Positions 24,026 to 32,075 of a stretch of 53,011 bases of DNA are shown here, piece after piece. Below the pieces are notes generated by a model. It worked only from the letters and a program-made list of their open reading frames with translations. It was not told the DNA's origin and did not search any database. A program made the translations under genes and the position numbers. Source of the stretch: Pseudomonas sp. (lineage in GTDB: Bacteria > Pseudomonadota > Gammaproteobacteria > Pseudomonadales > Pseudomonadaceae); assembly GCF_030150285.1 (NCBI RefSeq), contig NZ_JASLGE010000090.1, positions 1 through 53,011 on the forward strand, written 5' to 3'. Each line of letters starts with the position of its first letter. The first letter of the stretch is position 1.

Positions 24026-25066
24026 TTACTTGGCAGCCCAGGCGTTGAAGCGTTGCTCCAGTTGCTCGCCGTTGTCAGCCCAGAAGCTGACGTCGATCTG
24101 CACTTGGTTAGCAATGTTTTGCGGGGCGGTTGGCATTTCGGCCTGAATGGCTTCAGGTAGCAACGGCATCGCATTTTTGTTGGCCGGGCCGTAAGCGATA
24201 TTCTCCGAGAACGCGCTCTGCTGCTTTGGCTGCAGGGTGAAGGCCATGAACTTCTTCGCCGCGTCCGCTTTTTCTTTACTCAGGCCTTTAGGGATGGCCC
24301 AGGCATCGAAGTCATAGATCCCGCCGTTCCATACAATCTTCAGGTTGCTTTCTTTCTGCACGGCAGCGATGCGGCCGTTGTACGCAGAGCTCATCACAAC
24401 GTCACCCGAAACCAGGTATTGCGGCGGCTGAGCACCCGCTTCCCACCACTGGATACTTGGCTTGAGCTCGTCCAGCTTTTTGAACGCGCGGTTCTGGCCG
24501 TCTTTGCTCGCCAGCACGGTGTACACATCTTTCGGTGCCACGCCGTCAGCCATCAAGGCGAATTCGAGGGTGTACTTGGCCCCTTTGCGCAGGCCACGCT
24601 TGCCCGGGAAGGTTTTGGTGTCCCAGAAATCGGCCCAACTGGTGGGTGCAGTTTTCAGCTTGTCTGCGTTGTAGGCCATGATGGTCGACCACACAAAGAA
24701 GCCAGCCCCACAGGACTGAATGGCACCCGGAATGTACTGGTCAATATTGCCAAACAACGCAGGGTCCAGCGGTTCGAACATGTCTTCATCGCAGCCCCGG
24801 GAGAGTTCTGGCGACTCGACTTCTACCAGGTCCCAGGAAATGCTTTTGGTGTCGACCATGGCCTTGATTTTGGCCATCTCACCGTTGTACTCACCCCCGA
24901 TGATTTTGCCTTGTTTGTCCGCTTCCCAAGGCGCATAAAAAGCTTTGGTCTGAGCGGCCTTGTTGGCACCACCAAACGAAATGACCGTCAGATCGGGGCC
25001 TGCCATCGCGCTGGCCGCGAACATCAGGCCCAGGGTCAACGTCGTAAACTTTAAGGATGCATGCAT
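24026..25066 (-). CDS. agtB: Periplasmic binding protein of the agt ABC transporter (PotD-like)
   Basis: Captures the substrate in the periplasm. The 346-residue protein has a signal peptide (MHASLKFTTLTLGLMFAASAMA) followed by the extracellular solute-binding domain typical of polyamine/opine receptors (DLTVISFGGANKAAQTKAFYAP at the mature N terminus). It lies between the ATPase gene and the permease genes. Substrate assignment (4-aminobutyrate or 5-aminovalerate) rests on gene order relative to P. aeruginosa, not on binding residues. Confidence 0.88.
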   Translation of the reverse strand: MHASLKFTTLTLGLMFAASAMAGPDLTVISFGGANKAAQTKAFYAPWEADKQGKIIGGEYNGEMAKIKAMVDTKSISWDLVEVESPELSRGCDEDMFEPLDPALFGNIDQYIPGAIQSCGAGFFVWSTIMAYNADKLKTAPTSWADFWDTKTFPGKRGLRKGAKYTLEFALMADGVAPKDVYTVLASKDGQNRAFKKLDELKPSIQWWEAGAQPPQYLVSGDVVMSSAYNGRIAAVQKESNLKIVWNGGIYDFDAWAIPKGLSKEKADAAKKFMAFTLQPKQQSAFSENIAYGPANKNAMPLLPEAIQAEMPTAPQNIANQVQIDVSFWADNGEQLEQRFNAWAAK

Positions 25067-25110
25067 TTTTTATTCTCCACTGTGCTGGGTTGGTGACACC
25101 AAGGGGGCGA

Positions 25111-26235
25111 TTAATTCGCCTCTAATAGGGGGTCTAACGCACGGACATGTTCGACCTGCCAGCCCAACGGAACGACGTCGCCGACCGCAAGGGTGGGGTC
25201 CAGCTCGGCAATCGGCTGTTTCACAAAGAAATCGTTTTTACCGCAGACTTCCATCCGCACGCGGACGTGGTCGCCCAAATAGATAAATTCTTCGACACGC
25301 CCCGAGAAGCGGTTCGCACACGACTCACTGGAGCCGTTGAGACTGATGCGCTCTGGGCGAATCGACAGGGTCACTGGCTCGCCTGGGCGACCCACGTTCA
25401 CCGCCAACGCCTGAACTTTCTCACCACGGCTGAGCTCAACCACGCAGCGCTCGCCGTCCTGGCTGTGCAGGCGGCCACTCAGGCGGTTGTTTTCACCAAT
25501 GAAGTTGGCCACAAACGTGTTCTTCGGCTCTTCATAAAGGGTGCGCGGCGGCGCAATTTGCTGGATCTCGCCCTGGTGAAAGACCGCAACGCGATCAGAC
25601 ATGGTCAAGGCTTCGCCTTGGTCGTGGGTGACATACACCACGGTCACGCCCAGGCTCTGGTGCAGGTGCTTGATTTCCATCTGCATGTGTTCACGCAGCT
25701 GTTTATCCAGCGCACCAAGGGGTTCATCCATCAACACCAGTTGCGGCTCGAACACCAGCGCCCGCGCCAGTGCGACCCGCTGCTGCTGGCCACCGGAGAG
25801 TTGGGCCGGGTAACGCTGAGCGAAAGCGTCCAGCTGAACCATGCTCAGCACGCGCTTGACCCGCTCGCTGATGTCTGTGCGGTTAAGGCCGCGTACAGAC
25901 AGCGGGAAACCGAGGTTTTCGGCCACGGTCATGTGCGGGAACAGTGCGTAGTTCTGGAACACCATGCCAATGTCACGCTTGTGCGGCGGCACGTTATTGA
26001 TCGAGCGACCCGCCAGCAAAATCTCCCCGGCGGTGGGGGTTTCGAAACCGGCCAGCATCATCAGGCTGGTGGTTTTGCCCGAACCGGACGGCCCGAGCAA
26101 GGTCAGGAACTCGCCTTTGCGAATGTCCAGATTGAGGTCTTTAACGATCAGGTTCTCACCGTCGTAGCTTTTTTGCACACCACGGAAGCTGACCAAAATA
26201 TCATTCGACCCAGCGCTTGCACCGACCTCACTCAT
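25111..26235 (-). CDS. agtA: ABC transporter ATP-binding protein (PotA type), AgtA-like
   Basis: ATPase driving the agt importer. The 374-residue protein has Walker A GPSGSGKTTS near residue 48, signature LSGGQQQRVALARAL near residue 145, Walker B LVLMDEPLGALD and the switch His in VVYVTHDQGEA. A C-terminal TOBE regulatory domain follows. The ATG at 26235 (MSEVGASAGSND) is preferred over the in-frame ATG at 26271. It is the first gene of the transport operon, 271 nt downstream of agtR, with palindromes in that gap. Confidence 0.9.
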   Translation of the reverse strand: MSEVGASAGSNDILVSFRGVQKSYDGENLIVKDLNLDIRKGEFLTLLGPSGSGKTTSLMMLAGFETPTAGEILLAGRSINNVPPHKRDIGMVFQNYALFPHMTVAENLGFPLSVRGLNRTDISERVKRVLSMVQLDAFAQRYPAQLSGGQQQRVALARALVFEPQLVLMDEPLGALDKQLREHMQMEIKHLHQSLGVTVVYVTHDQGEALTMSDRVAVFHQGEIQQIAPPRTLYEEPKNTFVANFIGENNRLSGRLHSQDGERCVVELSRGEKVQALAVNVGRPGEPVTLSIRPERISLNGSSESCANRFSGRVEEFIYLGDHVRVRMEVCGKNDFFVKQPIAELDPTLAVGDVVPLGWQVEHVRALDPLLEAN

Positions 26236-26343
26236 AGCCACACCTTTTTGTTTTGGACTGCTGTAACCCAAGACTAAAGGTGCGGCCAGCCCGCAGAAAT
26301 CGGGCCACAGGAGAGATTGCCATCAGGCGGTTGGAAGGGTTCT

Positions 26344-26361
26344 TGTAGGGCATGCCCTACA
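26344..26361. promoter_or_regulatory. Perfect 18-bp palindrome upstream of agtA
   Basis: TGTAGGGCATGCCCTACA reads the same on both strands and lies about 110 nt before the agtA start, between agtR and agtA. It could be an operator or a shrunken copy of the GTAGGAGC-type repeat seen at 47289. Not assignable from sequence alone. Confidence 0.45.
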
Positions 26362-26393
26362 GAAGTGGCGCGATTAGGATGGTAGGCACAGAG

Positions 26394-26418
26394 ACACCCC
26401 GTAACCCAGCAGGGGTGT
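26394..26418. promoter_or_regulatory. Inverted repeat between agtR and agtA
   Basis: Perfect 7-bp arms ACACCCC and GGGGTGT with an 11-nt spacer, about 160 nt upstream of agtA and 90 nt past the agtR stop. It could be the 3' hairpin of agtSR (no U-tract visible) or a binding site for the LuxR-type regulator AgtR. Confidence 0.4.
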
Positions 26419-26506
26419 GACATAAAACTGTCGTAAATAGGCATGACCACGGTGGGCGGGCACCGGAAATCCGGCGAAAAAGAGGGTGCAGGATGATCGC
26501 CAGCGA

Positions 26507-27136
26507 CTACACCACTTTGTGTTCCATGGCGTATTTCACCAGTTCGGCCAAGGTGGTGATGTTGAGTTTCTGCATCAAACGGGCCTTGTGAGTGCTGATG
26601 GTTTTACTGCTCAAAGCCAGTTGCTGGGCGATATCGTTCACGTTGGCCCCTTGAGCCAAGCGTTCGAACACCGAAAACTCACGCTCGGACAATAAGGTGT
26701 GCAACGGCCGTTCATCCGTCAGCCCCACCTCAAAGACCATACGGTCCGCCAGTTCGGGGTCAATGTAGCGCCCCCCGGCAGCGACCTTGCGAATGGCGGT
26801 GAGCAACAACGCCGGATCGCTGTCCTTGGTCGCATACCCCGCCGCGCCAAACTTCAACGCCCGCGCCGCCATTTGCGCTTCGTCGTGCATCGACAGCACC
26901 AGAATGGCAGGTGGATTGTTCAAAGCCCGGATCCGCGGAATCGCTTCCAGCCCATTGACCTTTGGCATGGAAATATCCAGCAGCACCACTTCACACGGCA
27001 CCTGGCGCAAGGTCTCCAGCAATTGCTCGCCATTGCTCGCCTCGCCCACCACCAGCAGGTCTTTGGCCAGGCCGATCAATTGCTTGATGCCTTCACGCAC
27101 AATGGTGTGGTCTTCAGCTACGAATACACGAATCAA
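26507..27136 (-). CDS. agtR: NarL/FixJ-type response regulator, AgtR-like
   Basis: Transcription regulator phosphorylated by the upstream kinase. The 209-residue protein has a receiver domain with Asp54 in LLDISMPKVNG, acidic residues E8-D9, and the conserved Ser and Lys in VLSMHD and YATKDSDP. A LuxR-type helix-turn-helix follows (SEREFSVFERLAQGANVNDIA). It lies 13 nt downstream of the sensor gene and directly before agtABCD, which it presumably controls, as reported for agtSR in P. aeruginosa. Confidence 0.88.
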   Translation of the reverse strand: MIRVFVAEDHTIVREGIKQLIGLAKDLLVVGEASNGEQLLETLRQVPCEVVLLDISMPKVNGLEAIPRIRALNNPPAILVLSMHDEAQMAARALKFGAAGYATKDSDPALLLTAIRKVAAGGRYIDPELADRMVFEVGLTDERPLHTLLSEREFSVFERLAQGANVNDIAQQLALSSKTISTHKARLMQKLNITTLAELVKYAMEHKVV

Positions 27137-27149
27137 GACTCTTTCCTCA

Positions 27150-29555
27150 TCAAGGCCACTGCAGATAGGTCACCAATGGCACGTGTACTTTCAGCGTCGT
27201 GCCTTCGCCCGGCACACTGACTAACGACAAGGTACCACCCAACATCAATACTCGCTCACGCATGCCCACCAACCCAAAGGAAGTAGGCTTACCTGTGCCG
27301 GGCACAAATCCTCGGCCATCATCAATGATGGTCAAGCATAACGATTCCCCTTCAATGCTCAGCGTCAACTCTACCGTCTGGGCCTCGGCATGGCGGATCA
27401 CGTTGGTCAGTGCCTCCTGCAAAATCCTGAACAGGCCGACTTCCTTGGCCTCGCTGAGTGGCGGCAAATGCTCGGGCACCTGCACCAGGCAAGGGATGTG
27501 CGTGCGAGCCTCAAAACGCCGGGCCTGCCATTCGATGGCAGAGCTGATCCCGGCATCCAGAATCGGCGGGCGCAACGCGGTGGCAACATCGCGCACCACC
27601 TGAAAAAGTTGGGCAATCAGCTTTTTCATGCTGTTGAGACGTTCACGCAATCCGGGGTCCAGATCCCCAAACGCCAGCTCACACATGGAAATTTCAAGTT
27701 TGAGTACGGTCAACATCTGACCCACTTCGTCATGCACTTCCCGGGCGATACGCGCCTTTTCTTCCTCTCGCACACTTTCAAGGTGTGCTGCCAAATCACG
27801 CAATTGCCCGCGCGAACTGTCGAGTTCCAACTCAATGCGCTTACTTTCACTGATGTCCCAAACAATACCGTCCCACACCACCGTACCGTCTTCGAGGCGG
27901 CGGGTGATGGCTTTGATTTCGGCCCAGCGCTGCTGGCCCTGGCGGGTCACGATACGGCCCTGCCACGACCAGTCACTGTCATGGTCTACTGCCCAGTCCT
28001 GCACGCGGTGGTAATCCGCCTTGTCCTCCTGATGGACCAGGCTGCGCAAGCCCACCTCGCGCCGGCGCAAATACGCGGGAGAAAAGCCCACCAGGCTCTC
28101 GCTGCCTTCACTGATGTAGGGAAAATCCAGTTCGCCGTTCAGCAGTGAACGTTCCAACCGAAATACCAGCCCCGGCACGTTCGAGGCGATCCCTTGCAGA
28201 CGCGCATCACTTTCCTGCAGCGCTGCCTGCACCTGACGCCGCTCAGTAATGTCATTGAGATACACAACCAGGTACTCGGCCATGCCAAAACGCAAAAAGC
28301 TCAAGGTCACGTCGGCCGGGAAAACACTACCGTCAGCTCGAACGCACTGGGTCTCGAAGCGTTGCGCACCCTCGTCATCAGCCCGGGCACGACGCCACAG
28401 CACCAGCCAGCGATCCATGTTCAGCCCCGGCTCGAAATCTTTCAAAGGCCGTTCCAGCACAGCACCGGGCTCGCACCCCAGCATTTCTTCAGCGGCCTGA
28501 TTGGCGTAGCGCACGTGGCTGTCCCAATTGACCCATAGGATGCCCACCGGGCTTTGGTCGATTGAAAACTTCGTCAAACCCAAGGCTTGCGCACCGGCCG
28601 TACGCTGGGCGATATCCTCACGTGCGCTCAACAGCGCCCGCTCCAAAGCGCTTTGTTGACGACGTTGCCAAAACACAATGGCCATACAGGCCAACAGCAA
28701 CGCACCTATCAGCAGGCTCACGTTCTGCCAAAAGCCAGGTGATGGCCCTAAATGAGGATACTTGGGCTGTAACCAACGCGCGTGCAGTTGCTCCATATCC
28801 CGGGCAGGAATCGCATGCAGCCCGCGCTCGACAATACCGGCAAGCTCCGGCCAGTCGCGGCGGATCGCCACTCGCAGCAATTGCGGTAAGCCAATATCAC
28901 CCACCACTGCCAATCCGGCGAACTCCGGTTCAATCGACAAGCGGCTGAGTTGGGCCTCATCGATCACCGCATAGGTCGCCTGCTGACTGAGCAACAGTTG
29001 CAAGGCTTGTCGCTCCAGAGGCACGCCCTGCAGGTTGAGACCCGGGTAACTGCTGTGCAAAAAATCCGCAGCCGCACTCGGCATACGCACCGCGACGCGG
29101 GTCTGGCCGTCAAGTCGCTCCAGGTCAACCGCGCCGATACCGTTACGCGCCCCGACCACCAATTGCGGCACCCGCATGTAAGGGTCTGAAAACAACCACA
29201 GTCGCAACCCCGCCGGGGTCTGGGTCAGGCCCGGCACTAGGTCGATCTCGCCGGCACGGGCAGCCTTTTCCAGTGCGGCCATGTCCGTGTAATTACGCCA
29301 GGTGAGTTCAACGTTCAGGGACTGGGCCAACCACTTCATCAGCTCAACATTGGCCCCAGACAGCTGCTGCAAGCGTTGATCAAACTTGGCATACGGGGCC
29401 TGCAACACCACACCCACGCGCAGTTCTTTATGGTGCGCCAACCACTGCTGTTGGGTACCGCTCAACTGCGCCGCAGGCACAGGTACAGGTGCCGCATGCG
29501 CCATCAAGGGCAGACAGAACCAGCCGATAATCAACAGGTAGTACACACGCATCAT
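27150..29555 (-). CDS. agtS: Sensor histidine kinase with periplasmic solute-binding domain, AgtS-like
   Basis: Membrane sensor of about 801 residues. A signal-type segment at the N terminus leads into an SBP_bac_3-like periplasmic domain (about residues 40-265), then one membrane helix (NVSLLIGALLLACMAIVFW). PAS/PAC domains follow, then a HisKA_3 dimerisation helix with the phospho-acceptor His in IAREVHDEVGQML and an HATPase domain (DDGRGFVPG). I chose ATG 29555 (or 29552), just before the hydrophobic segment, over the in-frame ATG at 29651. In P. aeruginosa AgtS-AgtR control uptake of 4-aminobutyrate and 5-aminovalerate and have been linked to GlcNAc/peptidoglycan sensing; transfer to this gene is inference. 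Confidence 0.87.
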   Translation of the reverse strand: MMRVYYLLIIGWFCLPLMAHAAPVPVPAAQLSGTQQQWLAHHKELRVGVVLQAPYAKFDQRLQQLSGANVELMKWLAQSLNVELTWRNYTDMAALEKAARAGEIDLVPGLTQTPAGLRLWLFSDPYMRVPQLVVGARNGIGAVDLERLDGQTRVAVRMPSAAADFLHSSYPGLNLQGVPLERQALQLLLSQQATYAVIDEAQLSRLSIEPEFAGLAVVGDIGLPQLLRVAIRRDWPELAGIVERGLHAIPARDMEQLHARWLQPKYPHLGPSPGFWQNVSLLIGALLLACMAIVFWQRRQQSALERALLSAREDIAQRTAGAQALGLTKFSIDQSPVGILWVNWDSHVRYANQAAEEMLGCEPGAVLERPLKDFEPGLNMDRWLVLWRRARADDEGAQRFETQCVRADGSVFPADVTLSFLRFGMAEYLVVYLNDITERRQVQAALQESDARLQGIASNVPGLVFRLERSLLNGELDFPYISEGSESLVGFSPAYLRRREVGLRSLVHQEDKADYHRVQDWAVDHDSDWSWQGRIVTRQGQQRWAEIKAITRRLEDGTVVWDGIVWDISESKRIELELDSSRGQLRDLAAHLESVREEEKARIAREVHDEVGQMLTVLKLEISMCELAFGDLDPGLRERLNSMKKLIAQLFQVVRDVATALRPPILDAGISSAIEWQARRFEARTHIPCLVQVPEHLPPLSEAKEVGLFRILQEALTNVIRHAEAQTVELTLSIEGESLCLTIIDDGRGFVPGTGKPTSFGLVGMRERVLMLGGTLSLVSVPGEGTTLKVHVPLVTYLQWP

Positions 29556-29629
29556 CTGAACACTCACACCCTGACAAATTTCGACCAACACATTAGGCTG
29601 CCAGAACTTATTCTGGCCTGGAATCATCG

Positions 29630-30634
29630 ATGCCTTCTTACCGTCTGACACTGCAGGGGTTGTGCCTGCTGCTCATACTACCGGGGGCCTGGCCCGCACT
29701 GGCAGATCAACCCGCCCCCGCGGCCGAGCCCGAACAACGCCCTCTTCAGGCACGTCCCTCGCTGCCCGAACGCAGCCAGGAAGACGCGGCAGCACTTGAG
29801 CGTCAACTCCCGGCAAGTGAGCAACAAACACTGCAAGCCGGTGACGAGAGCTTTTTGGCACTGTGGAAACCTGCCAACAGCAACGCCCCTCAAGGCGCGG
29901 TCATTATCATTCCGGGGGCCGGTGAAACCGCCGACTGGCCACAAGCCATCGGCCCACTGCGCCGCAAATTGCCGGATGTGCATTGGGCCAGCCTGAGCCT
30001 GACGCTGCCAGACAGGCAGACCGATGCCAATCAGCCTCGCACCACCGAAACAGAGAATGTTCCTACAGCGCCGGAGCCGAACAGTAGCAGCAAAGAGGCC
30101 AGCACCACAGCCAAACCCATCGAGCAAGCCGCCAGCGCCGAGGCTGAAAGCGCAGAGGCTGAAACCGATGCACAGCCGGCGGAAACGATCGAGGCGATGA
30201 GCAAAGCCGATGCAGTACGGGTTTTCGCCCGCATTGATGCCGCCATTGCTTTTGCCCGCCAGCAAAACATGCGCAGCCTTGTGTTACTCGGGCACGGCAC
30301 CGGAGCCTATTGGGCAGCACGGTACGTGAGTGAAAAACAACCGCCGCACATTCAGAAGTTGTTGATGGTAGCGGCGCAAACTCCCGCTCATGCGCAGCCG
30401 GACTTAAGCCTGCTGGTGCCTAACCTATCGGTGCCCGTGCTGGATATTTTCTACACAGACAAACCGCTGGCCCGTGAAGCCGCCTTGCAGCGGTCGCAAG
30501 CTGTAAAGCGGTCCAGCCGGTCACTGTTTAACCAGCTTGGCCTCATGGCCAATACGGGAAACCGAGACGCTGAACAAGAGCAGTTGTTGCGCAGAGTGCG
30601 CGGCTGGCTCAGCCCGCCGCCTACCGAGAAATAG
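29630..30634 (+). CDS. DUF3530 family periplasmic alpha/beta-hydrolase-like protein
   Basis: A 334-residue exported protein of unknown function. It has a signal peptide (residues 1-26, ending PALADQ) and an alpha/beta-hydrolase-like core (AVIIIPGAGETADWPQAIGPLRRKL). This is interrupted by a low-complexity Ala/Glu/Thr/Pro segment of about 60 residues (about 125-185) and resumes with VRVFARIDAAIAFA. The nucleophile elbow reads LLGHGTGAYW, so Gly occupies the usual Ser position. It is divergent from agtS with 74 nt between the starts and convergent with the djlA-like gene (3-nt gap). Confidence 0.75.
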   Translation: MPSYRLTLQGLCLLLILPGAWPALADQPAPAAEPEQRPLQARPSLPERSQEDAAALERQLPASEQQTLQAGDESFLALWKPANSNAPQGAVIIIPGAGETADWPQAIGPLRRKLPDVHWASLSLTLPDRQTDANQPRTTETENVPTAPEPNSSSKEASTTAKPIEQAASAEAESAEAETDAQPAETIEAMSKADAVRVFARIDAAIAFARQQNMRSLVLLGHGTGAYWAARYVSEKQPPHIQKLLMVAAQTPAHAQPDLSLLVPNLSVPVLDIFYTDKPLAREAALQRSQAVKRSSRSLFNQLGLMANTGNRDAEQEQLLRRVRGWLSPPPTEK

Positions 30635-30637
30635 CAC

Positions 30638-31402
30638 TCAAAATCCGTGGTATTCACGAACCATCGCGTAAGCCTGGTGAAGCTCGCGGGTTTTCTCTGT
30701 GGCCTCGCGTACCTGCGCAGGTGATGCGCCAGTGCCTGCCACTTTATCCGGGTGATGACGGCTGAGCAGACGCCGATAAGCCCGTTTGATCTGTTCGGGG
30801 TTGCTGCTGGCCGACACCCCGAGCAGGGCCATCGACGCTTGATACGTCCCGGCACGAGTCATGGGCGGCCTTTTAGCCGAGCCATGCTCGCCTCCCAGCG
30901 CCAAGACCTGCTGCGAAGACCAGCCCAACCAATGCCCCCACAGCACAATAAGCGCCCGTTCTTTGGGGTCGACCCGGCCATCTGCCAGGATCATTCGCCA
31001 ACAGGCACGCAACACACCTTCTGCCGCATGGGGCTGAGCTTTGAGTCGCCGCAAATAACCACGCAGCGAATCACTACCCGACTTGCCACGGTTAAATGCT
31101 GCAACCGCGCGCTGCTGTGCAAAACCGCTCATGTCGAGCTGGCGCATTTCCTCGCGCGCCTGCTCGATATGTTGACGCACCACCCGCCCATCACTTTTGG
31201 CTAAACGGCCCAGCAATACAAATAACAGTTCGTCATTGCGCAGCACCGCCCGCCCGCCCAAGCGCTCACGCAGATGGGCCCAACTGTGCAGTTGCAGGCG
31301 GCGGTCCAGCGTGTGCCCCAATAAAGCGCCGAGCATGGCCCCCGGAATGCTGGCAATGAAAAAGCCGGCTCCGGCTCCGATCAGAGTCCCTGGCCACAGC
31401 AT
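30638..31402 (-). CDS. djlA: DjlA-like J-domain co-chaperone with TerB domain
   Basis: A 254-residue protein with a Gly/Ala-rich N-terminal membrane-associated helix (MLWPGTLIGAGAGFFIASIPGAMLGALLG), a TerB-like helical domain (about residues 55-165) and a C-terminal J domain with the HPD motif in LLSRHHPDKVAG that stimulates DnaK. Domain order equals DjlA, though a Pseudomonas-specific name would be safer. It starts one base after the murU stop and is probably co-transcribed with amgK-murU. Confidence 0.85.
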   Translation of the reverse strand: MLWPGTLIGAGAGFFIASIPGAMLGALLGHTLDRRLQLHSWAHLRERLGGRAVLRNDELLFVLLGRLAKSDGRVVRQHIEQAREEMRQLDMSGFAQQRAVAAFNRGKSGSDSLRGYLRRLKAQPHAAEGVLRACWRMILADGRVDPKERALIVLWGHWLGWSSQQVLALGGEHGSAKRPPMTRAGTYQASMALLGVSASSNPEQIKRAYRRLLSRHHPDKVAGTGASPAQVREATEKTRELHQAYAMVREYHGF

Positions 31403-31403
31403 C

Positions 31404-32075
31404 TTAGCGAGCGTCCTTGATCAGCGACTCGGCCTCAGCCAAACGCTCATAGGTTCCGACATCCACCCAGTGCCCTTGCAACCGCTCGCCGCTGACCTGA
31501 CCCGCTGCCATCGCCGCACGCAGCAAGGGTGCCAATTTGAAAGCCCCCGCCTCAGCGCCTGCAAACAAAGCCGGGCTGAGCACAGCAATACCGCTGTAGG
31601 TCAGTGTGTTCACCTGCGGCTGCGCGTCGCTGACCCGGTTATCCGTCAGGCAAAAATCACCGGCACGGTGATGCGCCGGGTTGTCCACCAATACCAGGTG
31701 AGCCAGGCCGGTCAAGGGTTGGCGTAGGGCTGAGAAGTCGTAATCGGTCCAGATATCACCATTCACCACCGCAAAGGGCTGATCGCCCAGCAGCGCCAAG
31801 GCCTTGAAGATCCCACCACCGGTTTCCAGTGGCTCGCTCTCGGCCGAGTACTGAATGCTGACACCAAAGCCAGCGCCATCACCCAGGTGCTCTTCAATTT
31901 GCTGGCCCAGCCAGGCATGGTTGATCACGATCTCGGTAAAGCCCGCTGCCGCGAGCGCTCGCAGGTGGTACTCGATCAACGGCACGCCGCCCACGCGAAC
32001 CAACGGTTTGGGCGTGTGCAGCGTTAGCGGGCGCAGGCGTTCGCCCTTGCCCGCCGCCAGAATCATTGCCTTCAT
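31404..32075 (-). CDS. murU: N-acetylmuramate-1-phosphate uridylyltransferase
   Basis: Makes UDP-MurNAc from MurNAc-1-phosphate and UTP in the cell-wall recycling bypass, which avoids the fosfomycin target MurA. The 223-residue nucleotidyltransferase begins AMILAAGKGERLRPLTLHTPKPLV and has the metal-binding Asp in AVVNGDIWTDYDF near residue 107. It overlaps amgK by four bases (ATGA) and follows it in the same operon; this pairing is the hallmark of the Pseudomonas pathway. Confidence 0.93.
   Translation of the reverse strand: MKAMILAAGKGERLRPLTLHTPKPLVRVGGVPLIEYHLRALAAAGFTEIVINHAWLGQQIEEHLGDGAGFGVSIQYSAESEPLETGGGIFKALALLGDQPFAVVNGDIWTDYDFSALRQPLTGLAHLVLVDNPAHHRAGDFCLTDNRVSDAQPQVNTLTYSGIAVLSPALFAGAEAGAFKLAPLLRAAMAAGQVSGERLQGHWVDVGTYERLAEAESLIKDAR

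Noticed and set aside
22992..24146. Long plus-strand open frame (384 codons) opposite agtC
   Set aside because: Antisense shadow of a well-supported permease; composition is dominated by His, Gln and Arg.
25147..26277. Long plus-strand open frame (376 codons) opposite agtA
   Set aside because: Antisense shadow of a textbook ABC ATPase.
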